Of a DNA stretch of 38,837 nt, positions 32,061 through 38,837 are shown one piece after another. Location of the stretch: assembly GCA_009691185.1 (NCBI GenBank), contig SHVD01000003.1:1-38837 (forward strand). Reading direction: 5' to 3'. The notes beneath the pieces were generated by a model that was not told where the DNA came from, did not search any database, and saw only the letters and a program-made list of their open reading frames with translations. Within the stretch, counting starts at the first letter, position 1, and each line of letters starts with the position of its first letter. Source of the stretch: Candidatus Nanopelagicaceae bacterium (lineage in GTDB: Bacteria; Actinomycetota; Actinomycetes; Nanopelagicales; Nanopelagicaceae). Position numbers and translations under genes: made by a program.

Positions 32061-33560
32061 ATGGCCAAGACACCCAAAGTAGTTGTAACTAAAGCAGGGG
32101 AAAACCCTGGCCGCATAATTGATATTGATGTTGCCTCTGAAATGTCTGAATCTTTTTTGGAGTATGCCTATTCGGTAATTTACTCAAGGGCTTTGCCTGA
32201 TGCCCGCGATGGTTTAAAACCAGTGCAACGTCGCATCTTGCATCAGATGAATGCGATGGGACTTCGGCCAGATAAAGGTCATGTGAAATCTGCTCGAGTT
32301 GTGGGAGATGTAATGGGAAAGCTTCACCCACATGGTGATGGCGCAATATATGACGCGATGGTCCGTATGGCACAATCTTTTTCAATGCGCCTGCCATTAA
32401 TAGATGGCCATGGAAATTTTGGCTCCTTAGATTCTGGCCCAGCAGCCATGCGATATACCGAATCTCGGCTTGCCCTATCAGCCATGTTGATGGTGGATGA
32501 ATCAGATGAGGATACTGTTAATTTTGGTGCGAATTACGATGGTCAAATTCTTGAACCGCAGGTTTTACCAGCAGCTTTTCCTAATCTATTAGTAAATGGT
32601 GCAACTGGAATTGCAGTAGGTATGGCCACAAATATGGCACCCCATAATCTGGGTGAAGTTATTGCAGCTGCTAAGTATTTAATGGAAAACCCAAAGGCAA
32701 CCTTAAAACAATTAATGAAATTTGTACCAGCACCAGATTTTCCAACAGGTGGTTACTTGACTGACACCGAAGGCATTGCTGAGGCGTACGCCAGTGGCCG
32801 TGGCTCCTTTAAGGTGCGAGCAACTGCAGTTATTGAAAAAGTCTCTGCCCGTAAACAAGGATTAGTAATAACTGAAATGCCATACAACATTGGGCCTGAA
32901 AAAATAGTTGAAAAGATCGCTGATTTAGTTAAGGCAAAAAAGATCCAAGGTATCTCAGATATTGTTGATCTATCCGATGGTCAATCTGGCACCAAAGTTG
33001 TAGTTGAGATCAAAAATGGTTATGAACCCATCGAGGTCCTAGAAAATCTCTATCGCCTCACCCCTATGGAGGACGCCTTTTCGATTAACGCGGTGGCGCT
33101 AGTAAATGGAAAGCCACTGACCTTAGGATTAAAAGATCTACTTCAAGTATTTATTGATCACCGAATTGAGGTGGTCAAGCGCAGATCAATCTTCCGTAAG
33201 GCTAAAGCACAGGCAAGATTAAATTTAGTAGATGGCCTGCTCAAAGCAATTGTAGATATTGATAAAGTAATTAAATTAATCAGGGCAAGTGAGGATGCAA
33301 CTGTTGCAAAGGCTGGCTTAATCAAAACATTTAAATTAAGTGATGAGCAAGCAACCTATATTTTGGATATGCCACTGCGCAGATTGACCAAGATGAGCAA
33401 AATCGAACTAGAAAATGAGGCCAAAGAATTAAAGGCTACAATCTCCTCCTTAACTGCAATCCTAAAAACTGAGGAGAGCATCAAAGCTAAAGTGTCCGAG
33501 GAGTTGTCTGAAGTTGAAAAGAAGTACGCATCCCCTCGTCGCACCCGCCTTGTTGCATAA
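32061..33560 (+). CDS. parC: DNA topoisomerase IV subunit A (ParC), lacking the C-terminal beta-pinwheel
   Basis: 499 residues. The breakage-reunion core is complete: [10 protein letters not shown]-type opening ([20 protein letters not shown]), [10 protein letters not shown], the QRDR region [18 protein letters not shown], the catalytic tyrosine Y132 in [22 protein letters not shown], and the coiled-coil gate to [15 protein letters not shown]. The protein stops there, where ParC and GyrA normally continue for 250-330 residues as a DNA-wrapping beta-pinwheel. The next gene starts 7 bp later, so no remnant is left. Assignment to ParC rather than GyrA rests on the conserved actinobacterial position near a ParE-like gene and sigA. 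A CAAGAT lies 7 nt before the ATG. Confidence 0.88.
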   Translation: MAKTPKVVVTKAGENPGRIIDIDVASEMSESFLEYAYSVIYSRALPDARDGLKPVQRRILHQMNAMGLRPDKGHVKSARVVGDVMGKLHPHGDGAIYDAMVRMAQSFSMRLPLIDGHGNFGSLDSGPAAMRYTESRLALSAMLMVDESDEDTVNFGANYDGQILEPQVLPAAFPNLLVNGATGIAVGMATNMAPHNLGEVIAAAKYLMENPKATLKQLMKFVPAPDFPTGGYLTDTEGIAEAYASGRGSFKVRATAVIEKVSARKQGLVITEMPYNIGPEKIVEKIADLVKAKKIQGISDIVDLSDGQSGTKVVVEIKNGYEPIEVLENLYRLTPMEDAFSINAVALVNGKPLTLGLKDLLQVFIDHRIEVVKRRSIFRKAKAQARLNLVDGLLKAIVDIDKVIKLIRASEDATVAKAGLIKTFKLSDEQATYILDMPLRRLTKMSKIELENEAKELKATISSLTAILKTEESIKAKVSEELSEVEKKYASPRRTRLVA

Positions 33561-33566
33561 GCAACT

Positions 33567-35165
33567 TTGATATCAACTAACGCCCTCGAACTTCGCGCTG
33601 CCGCAAGGCTTCTGGTTAAGGATGTCTCGGTTCGAATAAATAATGGTGACCGGATTGGTTTTGTTGGTCGAAACGGCGCTGGTAAATCTACGTTGGCAAA
33701 GGTTTTAGCGGGTGAAACTATGCCAGCAGGTGGAGTTGTTAATCGAGTTGGAAAAATTGGATACCTGCCACAAGATCCTAGAACTGGTGAGGATCAAGGA
33801 AATGTAATTGACCGAATTCTTTCAGTTCGAGAGCTAGATCAAATCACTAAACGAATGCGAGCAGTTGAAGAGGAGATGGCAACCTCGCAAGGTGTGGAAT
33901 TAGAAAAAGCGATGGAGCGCTACACCCGAGTGGAGCATGATTTCTCTGCAGCGGGTGGCTACGCCGCATCAGCTGAGGCAGAGGCAATTGCATCCTCGTT
34001 AGGTGTTCCTAATAACTTATTTGATCAACAATTAAGCGCACTATCAGGTGGTCAACGCCGCAGAATTGAATTAGCACGAATCTTGTTTTCAGGTGCGCAA
34101 ACACTTATTTTAGATGAACCAACAAACCACTTAGATGCCGACTCAATAATCTGGCTGCGTGAGTTTTTGATGAAGTATCCAGGTGGGCTAGTGATTATTA
34201 GCCACGATGTTAACCTGATTGAAACTGTAGTAAACAAGATTTTCTATCTCGATGCCAATCGAAATGTTATTGATGTCTATAACATGAGTTGGAAAAACTA
34301 TTTAATTCAGCGTGAAGCAGATGAGCACAGAAGAAAACGTGAGCGGGCAAATGCGGAGAAAAAGGCAGAGATCTTGCAAAAGCAGGGCGAGAAGATGCGC
34401 GCAAAAGCTAGCAAAGCAACCGCTGCGCAAGGAATGCTAAGACGTGCTGAGAAGTTGAGAAGTGGATTGGAAGAGGTTAGAAAGGTTGATCGAGTAGCAA
34501 AACTACGCTTTCCTACTCCCTCCCCTTGTGGCAAAACTCCAATTACCGCTGCTGAATTATCTAAATCCTATGGCTCACTTGAAATCTTCACCGATGTTGA
34601 ATTAGCAATTGATAAAGGATCTCGAGTTGTTATCTTGGGATTAAATGGTGCTGGCAAAACAACCTTGCTGCGAATTCTTGCCGGTGATTTAGATCCAGAT
34701 ACTGGACATGTGGAGGCTGGCCATGGTTTAAAAATTGGCTACTACGCGCAGGAGCATGAAACCTTAGATTATGAGCGTTCAGTTTTAGAGAACATGCTTA
34801 GCGCCACCAAAGATATTAGAGAGCCAGAGGCAAGAAATGTTTTGGGTTCATTCCTATTTACTGGCGATGATGTCCATAAGCCAGTGAAGGTACTAAGTGG
34901 TGGTGAACGAACAAGATTGGCTTTAGCCCTTCTAGTTGTTAGTGCAGCAAATGTATTACTACTCGATGAGCCAACAAATAACTTAGACCCTGCATCTCGT
35001 GAGGAAATTCTTGGCGCACTTGCTGAGTATCAAGGCGCAGTAATTCTTGTTTCCCATGATGCTGGCGCAGTTGAAGCATTAAAACCAGAACGGGTATTAC
35101 TTCTGCCAGATGGTGATGAGGATCTATGGAAAGAAGAGTACTTCGATCTAGTTACGATTGATTAA
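33567..35165 (+). CDS. ABC-F family ATPase (translation factor type)
   Basis: 532 residues with two ABC domains and no membrane part. First: GRNGAGKST (35-43), LSGGQRRRIELARIL and LILDEPTNHLDADS; second: GLNGAGKTT, LSGGERTRLALALLV and LLLDEPTNNLDP. The charged coiled-coil linker between them (about 240-305: QREADEHRRKRERANAEKKAEIL) is the P-site tRNA interaction motif region. ABC-F proteins act on the ribosome, rescuing stalled complexes or protecting from drugs. The opening MISTNALELRAAARLL is typical of the housekeeping actinobacterial group, not of acquired resistance factors. The start is TTG at 33567, 6 bp after parC with poor Shine-Dalgarno, so it is probably coupled to parC. Ends in a TTAA shared with parE. 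Confidence 0.88.
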   Translation: MISTNALELRAAARLLVKDVSVRINNGDRIGFVGRNGAGKSTLAKVLAGETMPAGGVVNRVGKIGYLPQDPRTGEDQGNVIDRILSVRELDQITKRMRAVEEEMATSQGVELEKAMERYTRVEHDFSAAGGYAASAEAEAIASSLGVPNNLFDQQLSALSGGQRRRIELARILFSGAQTLILDEPTNHLDADSIIWLREFLMKYPGGLVIISHDVNLIETVVNKIFYLDANRNVIDVYNMSWKNYLIQREADEHRRKRERANAEKKAEILQKQGEKMRAKASKATAAQGMLRRAEKLRSGLEEVRKVDRVAKLRFPTPSPCGKTPITAAELSKSYGSLEIFTDVELAIDKGSRVVILGLNGAGKTTLLRILAGDLDPDTGHVEAGHGLKIGYYAQEHETLDYERSVLENMLSATKDIREPEARNVLGSFLFTGDDVHKPVKVLSGGERTRLALALLVVSAANVLLLDEPTNNLDPASREEILGALAEYQGAVILVSHDAGAVEALKPERVLLLPDGDEDLWKEEYFDLVTID

Positions 35166-37252
35166 GCGTCAATCCGCTCCCGATCAATATCAGCATTTGA
35201 AATAAACTCTTTACGAGGTGCAACCTCATTGCCCATTAATAACTCAAACATCGCTTCAGCCTTTGTCACATCTTTCATTGTAATTCTTCGCAAAGTTCTC
35301 TTATCTGGATCCATAGTTGTCTCACGAAGCTGATCAGCATCCATCTCACCTAATCCTTTATAACGCTGGATTGGCTCTTTCCATCTTTTCCCATCTTTTT
35401 TAAGAGCAGTGATAACTTTCTTCATCTCATCATCAGAGTAGGTGTAGTGAACCTCCCCTTTCTTGCCACCAATGACATCAATTCGATGCAATGGCGGGAT
35501 TGCAGCAAATACTCGACCCGCCTCAACTAATGGGCGCATATAAGAGTTGAATAAAGTTAGAAGCAAACAACGAATATGAGCGCCATCCACATCAGCATCT
35601 GACATCAAAATTACTCGGCCATATCTAGCATCATTGATATCAAAAGATTTTCCGCTACCAGCACCGATTACCTGAATAATTGATGCACACTCATTATTTT
35701 CCAGCATCTGTGAAAGAGATGCTTTTTGAACATTAAGTATCTTTCCGCGGATTGGCAGGATTGCCTGAAACTCTGAGTTTCTAGCCGCTTTAGTTGTTCC
35801 TAAGGCCGAGTCACCCTCAACAATAAATAATTCAGTTCGTGCAGCCTCATCTGATCTACAATCAGATAATTTTGTAGGAAGTGATGAGCTCTCTAATGCA
35901 TTTTTACGCCGCTGCAAGTCCTTATGGGTTCTAGCTGAAATTCTTGTTCTAGAGGCATTTGCAATCTTTTCTAGAATTAATCGCCCCGTTGCCTTATCAA
36001 TTCTCTTACCAGTGTTGAAAAATGCTTTCATTTCATCTGCAACCACCTGGCCAACTATTTTGGTAGCAGCAGCTGTTCCCAATACCTCTTTGGTTTGTCC
36101 CTCAAATTGTGGTTCTGACATACGTACTGTGACAACCGCAGTTAATCCCTCCTGCACATCATCTTTAATTACATCAATCTCATTATTTTTTAAAGTCTTG
36201 GTGGCCCGTAATGCATCATTGACCGCTTTGGTAATCGCTCGCTCAAAGCCTTGAACATGAGTACCACCCTTTGGGGTAGAAATAATATTTACAAAGGAGG
36301 AAATAGTTGCTTCATAACCATTGCCCCATTGCATCGCAATATCTACACCCATCTCACGATCCACCTCAGTTGGGGTCATGTGCCCCTTTTCATCCAAGAT
36401 TGGAACATTTTCGGTATAGGCACCACCTCCTGAAATTCGTATTACCTCTCCAACTGGATCATCTGGTCGCAAAAATGCACAAAACTCCGAGATGCCACCT
36501 TTATGAAAAAATGTCTCACTGGTTTTTGTTTTTGCTCTTTTGTCATTAACAATTAAAGTTAAGCCGGGTACTAAATAAGAGGTTTGTCTTGCCCTGGCAT
36601 ATACATCTTCAATTGCAAGGGAGGCTTCTTTTAAGAATATTTGCTTATCAAACCACCATTTAATTCTGGTGCCAGTTACCTTAGCTGATACTTTTCCAAT
36701 TACCCGCAATCCTGATTTTTCATTAAAACTTGAATTTGGCCCTTCGCCATCAAATATGCCAGCGTGCCCGCGTTTAAAAGACATCCAATAAATTTTGCCA
36801 TCTCGATCCACTTCGACATCAAGCCGAGATGCAAGTGCGTTAACAACTGAAGCACCTACTCCGTGTAAACCACCGGAGGCTGCGTAGGATCCGCCACCAA
36901 ATTTTCCACCAGCATGAAGCTTTGTCATTACAACTTCAACACCAGTCAAACCTGTCTTGGGCTCTTTGTCTACCGGAATTCCACGACCATCATCATGAAC
37001 CTCAACTGAACCATCTGCCTCTAAATTAATTTCAATCTTTTTACAGTGACCAGCGAGTGCTTCATCAACTGCGTTATCAATAATTTCCCACAAGCAATGC
37101 ATAAGGCCACGAGAATCAGTGGTGCCGATATACATGCCAGGACGTTTTCGAACCGCATCTAATCCCTCAAGAACTGATAAATCTTTTGCTGTATAGGTGC
37201 TGATAATTGCAGCAGAGGTGCCATCATCAGCTTTTGTGATTTTCGTTGCCAT
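35162..37252 (-). CDS. parE: DNA topoisomerase IV subunit B (ParE; GyrB/ParE family)
   Basis: 696 residues. GHKL ATPase: EIIDNAVDEALAG (metal N), VHDDGRGIPVD, GLTGVEVVMTKLHAGGKF, ASGGLHGVGASVVNALA. The transducer and TOPRIM follow, with FIVEGDSALG (E), the DADVDGAHIR metal triad, and the C-terminal KRYKGLGEMDADQLRETTMDP. It powers strand passage by the ParC homologue encoded on the facing strand. ParE rather than GyrB is chosen from the location near sigA, the RGLMHCLWEIIDNAV wording and the partner parC; GyrB is expected beside dnaA elsewhere. TAATCT lies 8 nt before the ATG, inside an 8-bp inverted repeat. Confidence 0.88.
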   Translation of the reverse strand: MATKITKADDGTSAAIISTYTAKDLSVLEGLDAVRKRPGMYIGTTDSRGLMHCLWEIIDNAVDEALAGHCKKIEINLEADGSVEVHDDGRGIPVDKEPKTGLTGVEVVMTKLHAGGKFGGGSYAASGGLHGVGASVVNALASRLDVEVDRDGKIYWMSFKRGHAGIFDGEGPNSSFNEKSGLRVIGKVSAKVTGTRIKWWFDKQIFLKEASLAIEDVYARARQTSYLVPGLTLIVNDKRAKTKTSETFFHKGGISEFCAFLRPDDPVGEVIRISGGGAYTENVPILDEKGHMTPTEVDREMGVDIAMQWGNGYEATISSFVNIISTPKGGTHVQGFERAITKAVNDALRATKTLKNNEIDVIKDDVQEGLTAVVTVRMSEPQFEGQTKEVLGTAAATKIVGQVVADEMKAFFNTGKRIDKATGRLILEKIANASRTRISARTHKDLQRRKNALESSSLPTKLSDCRSDEAARTELFIVEGDSALGTTKAARNSEFQAILPIRGKILNVQKASLSQMLENNECASIIQVIGAGSGKSFDINDARYGRVILMSDADVDGAHIRCLLLTLFNSYMRPLVEAGRVFAAIPPLHRIDVIGGKKGEVHYTYSDDEMKKVITALKKDGKRWKEPIQRYKGLGEMDADQLRETTMDPDKRTLRRITMKDVTKAEAMFELLMGNEVAPRKEFISNADIDRERIDA

Positions 37253-37260
37253 GGGCAGCT

Positions 37261-37266
37261 AGATTA
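37261..37266 (-). promoter_or_regulatory. -10 box of parE, leaderless geometry
   Basis: TAATCT on the minus strand, 8 nt before the ATG at 37252. It overlaps the left arm of the inverted repeat at 37265-37304. Confidence 0.45.
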
Positions 37267-37304
37267 TCGGCGCGTATACCACCTATAGATGATGCTCGCC
37301 GATA
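37265..37304. promoter_or_regulatory. Inverted repeat TATCGGCG-N24-CGCCGATA at the parE promoter
   Basis: Two perfect 8-bp arms (37265-37272 and 37297-37304) flank 24 bp just upstream of parE and touch its -10. Arm spacing of ~32 bp centre to centre is about three helical turns, which would suit a dimer or looping site. Candidate operator only. Confidence 0.28.
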
Positions 37305-37315
37305 TTGACCCATAT

Positions 37316-37324
37316 TTATCCACA
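37316..37324 (+). promoter_or_regulatory. Consensus DnaA box (TTATCCACA) upstream of parE and the DUF7455 gene
   Basis: Exact match to the strong DnaA box in the 213-bp region between parE and the DUF7455 gene. Only a single box was seen and no dnaA or dnaN is nearby, so a regulatory role is more likely than an origin. Confidence 0.35.
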
Positions 37325-37465
37325 ATTGATACGAAAATGAGATATTTACAACATATTCTCAGTATTTGAGCGGAAAAATTTACTTAATTGAAACCAAATA
37401 ACCTGCGGGGAATAAAGTATTCATGGTTTGATGTTCCCTTGATGAAACCAACAGATGGAGAGCTG

Positions 37466-37681
37466 ATGAGTAGCCAAATCACAATGGAGCAAACGCCATT
37501 GAACTCACTAGACCGCTGTGACCGATGCGGCGCTCAGGCATATGTGCGCGCAATCTTGTTATCAGGTGGCCAACTATTATTCTGTGCTCACCACGCAAAA
37601 GCTTACGCTCAAGGATTAAAACCAGTTGTTGCAACTATTCAGGATGAATCTGAAAACTTAGTTGCCAAAGCAGCTAAATAA
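37466..37681 (+). CDS. DUF7455 family small zinc-ribbon-like protein
   Basis: 71 residues from the ATG at 37466. The core LDRCDRCGAQAYVRAILLSGGQLLFCAHHAKAYA contains a CxxC and a CxHH, a likely zinc site, and matches the short protein conserved between sigA and parE in actinobacteria (DUF7455). Its function is unknown. GGAGAG ends 3 nt before this ATG as a ribosome binding site; an in-frame ATG at 37442 and a TTG at 37388 lack one, and the extra residues do not look like the family. The stop abuts the stop of the CDGSH gene on the other strand with no gap. Confidence 0.83.
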   Translation: MSSQITMEQTPLNSLDRCDRCGAQAYVRAILLSGGQLLFCAHHAKAYAQGLKPVVATIQDESENLVAKAAK

Positions 37682-37873
37682 CTACTCGCTTACAAAACCT
37701 GCATCGCGATGACTGCCATCGCAAAATGGCTTCTCCTTTGATGCCCCACAGCGGCATAACGAGAAATCAGTTTTTGTTTCCACCACATTACCTTCAGCAT
37801 CAACAATTTCGACTGTTCCGGTAACTCGGATTGAGGCATTTTTCTTAAACTGCATCTTCACTTTATCACTCAT
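37682..37873 (-). CDS. CDGSH iron-sulfur domain protein
   Basis: 63 residues. The 2Fe-2S signature C-x-C-x2-S-x3-P-x-C-D-G-S-H is complete: LCRCGASKEKPFCDGSH with ligands C40, C42, C51 and H55. The cluster in this mitoNEET-like class is redox-active and labile; bacterial single-domain members have no fixed role. An N-terminal strand pair (IRVTGTVEIVDAEGNVV) precedes it. The gene starts 13 bp after sigA on the same strand with a GAGAG ribosome-binding tract, so it is probably co-transcribed with the primary sigma factor. Confidence 0.88.
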   Translation of the reverse strand: MSDKVKMQFKKNASIRVTGTVEIVDAEGNVVETKTDFSLCRCGASKEKPFCDGSHRDAGFVSE

Positions 37874-37886
37874 TATTTTCTCTCTC

Positions 37887-38837
37887 TTAATCTAGATAAT
37901 CACGTAGTACTTGCGACCTGGATGGGTGGCGCAATTTTGACATTGTTTTAGATTCAATCTGGCGAATTCGCTCTCTAGTTACTCCATAAACCTTGCCAAT
38001 TTCATCTAAGGTTTTTGGCTGGCCATCAGTTAAGCCAAAGCGCATCGCTACTACCCCAGCCTCTCGTTCAGATAATGTATCTAGCACTGAGTGCAGCTGT
38101 TCTTGCAATAAAGTAAAGGAGACAGCATCAGCTGGCACGATCGCCTCTGAATCCTCAATTAGATCTCCAAACTCAGAATCACCCTCTTCACCCAATGGCG
38201 TGTGAAGTGAGATTGGCTCTCTTCCGTATTTTTGAACCTCAACAACCTTTTCCGGGGTCATATCTAATTCTTTAGCTAACTCCTCCGGAGTTGGTTCTCT
38301 TCCAAGATCTTGCAGCATCTGCCGCTGCACCCTGGCTAACTTATTAATAACCTCCACCATATGTACTGGAATACGAATTGTTCTTGCTTGATCTGCCATC
38401 GCTCTGGTAATCGCCTGGCGAATCCACCATGTGGCATAAGTCGAGAATTTGTAACCCTTTGTGTAATCAAACTTTTCAACCGCGCGGATCAAACCTAGAT
38501 TTCCTTCTTGGATTAGGTCCAAGAACAACATTCCACGGCCGGTATATCGCTTGGCAAGTGAGACTACCAACCGAAGGTTTGCCTCCAGTAGATGGTTCTT
38601 ATCTCGTTTACCGTTGAGAATGATCTGTTGTAGCTCACGCTTTAACTTCTTATCCATCTTCTTGTCTTTAGCAATTTTTTCCTCGGCAAATAAACCAGCC
38701 TCAACTGATTGTGCAAGGGAAACCTCCAGCTCAGCATTTAATAGTGGTACTCGACCAATTAGTTTTAAGTAATCCTTTACTGGATCTGCAGTAGCACCTG
38801 CGGTTAATACAGTTTGTGGTGGGGCATCATCCTCTTC
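37887..38837 (-). CDS. sigA: RNA polymerase primary sigma factor (SigA/HrdB), N-terminus outside window
   Basis: The frame is open to the window edge; 316 residues are visible. Region 1.2 ([19 protein letters not shown]) opens the conserved part, then region 2 ([41 protein letters not shown] with [19 protein letters not shown], the -10 recognition and melting segment), region 3 ([17 protein letters not shown]) and region 4 ([19 protein letters not shown], the -35 recognition helix). It is the housekeeping factor directing RNA polymerase. The acidic EEDD residues at the edge belong to the variable actinobacterial N-terminal region. An ATG at 38657 is internal. Location beside parE is the standard actinobacterial arrangement. 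Confidence 0.95.
   Translation of the reverse strand, partial: EEDDAPPQTVLTAGATADPVKDYLKLIGRVPLLNAELEVSLAQSVEAGLFAEEKIAKDKKMDKKLKRELQQIILNGKRDKNHLLEANLRLVVSLAKRYTGRGMLFLDLIQEGNLGLIRAVEKFDYTKGYKFSTYATWWIRQAITRAMADQARTIRIPVHMVEVINKLARVQRQMLQDLGREPTPEELAKELDMTPEKVVEVQKYGREPISLHTPLGEEGDSEFGDLIEDSEAIVPADAVSFTLLQEQLHSVLDTLSEREAGVVAMRFGLTDGQPKTLDEIGKVYGVTRERIRQIESKTMSKLRHPSRSQVLRDYLD

Noticed and set aside
32061-37252. Calling the topoisomerase genes gyrA/gyrB
   Set aside because: Position near sigA and sepH and the convergent arrangement match actinobacterial parC/parE. Motifs alone cannot exclude gyrase, so some doubt stays.
37253-37465. Replication origin
   Set aside because: Only one DnaA box, with no dnaA, dnaN or repeat cluster nearby.
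38429-38772. Plus-strand frames across sigA
   Set aside because: Antisense shadows of the conserved sigma regions 1.2-2.

Overview
The window is a densely packed piece of chromosome from a low-GC actinobacterium (roughly low 40s % GC by eye). The actinobacterial signature families present are SepH, DUF3000, DUF3093, DUF3159, DUF4193, a DUF7455 zinc-ribbon protein, PimB', CeoB/CeoC-type TrkA pairs, and a sigA region next to a type IIA topoisomerase subunit B. From memory, much of the gene order matches two conserved blocks of Mycobacterium tuberculosis: about Rv2182c-Rv2190c (plsC, SRPBCC, fadD15, pimB', NlpC/P60) and about Rv2680-Rv2703 (DUF3000, RNase D, dxs, TRAM methyltransferase, ceoB/ceoC, DUF3159, dut, DUF3093, DUF4193, suhB, sigA). 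Low GC, short genes and almost no intergenic space suggest a streamlined free-living lineage such as the freshwater Nanopelagicales (acI). That assignment is inference.

Layout. 1-3 kb: end of a LysE-type exporter, a RecB/Cas4-like PD-(D/E)XK nuclease, PlsC and an alpha/beta hydrolase. 3-9.9 kb: glucokinase, an SRPBCC protein, acyl-CoA synthetase followed by a two-component pair, the mannosyltransferase PimB', an NlpC/P60 hydrolase and a small four-cysteine protein. 9.9-17.4 kb: a RibD-like reductase, EamA transporter, DUF3000, RNase D-like exonuclease, FTR1 iron permease, and the thiolase/FadB beta-oxidation pair. 17.4-27 kb: dxs, aconitase, TRAM RNA methyltransferase, two TrkA subunits, DUF3159-dut-thioesterase, DUF3093 and DUF4193. 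27-30 kb: rplS-khpA-rimM-trmD and an inositol monophosphatase. 30-38.8 kb: sepH, a phosphodiesterase, parC and an ABC-F protein, parE, a DUF7455 protein, a CDGSH Fe-S protein and the 5'-truncated sigA.

Together the genes cover membrane lipid and PI-mannoside synthesis, fatty-acid activation and beta-oxidation, isoprenoid precursor supply, TCA cycle, translation and tRNA modification, chromosome topology, division and the primary sigma factor. No mobile element, CRISPR array, tRNA or rRNA gene was seen, and no gene-free stretch exceeds 300 bp.

Four things stand out. (1) At 17 gene starts a TANNNT -10 hexamer lies exactly 6-8 nt upstream of the start codon with no usable Shine-Dalgarno site, which points to pervasive leaderless transcription. 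(2) All ten convergent gene pairs abut or overlap (8 bp gap to 59 bp overlap), leaving no room for terminators. (3) pimB' has lost its start codon by what looks like a single-base deletion. (4) ParC lacks its whole C-terminal beta-pinwheel domain. A perfect 12-bp inverted repeat over the -35 box of the iron permease gene is the best candidate for a new operator. No wholly new multi-gene system was recognised.
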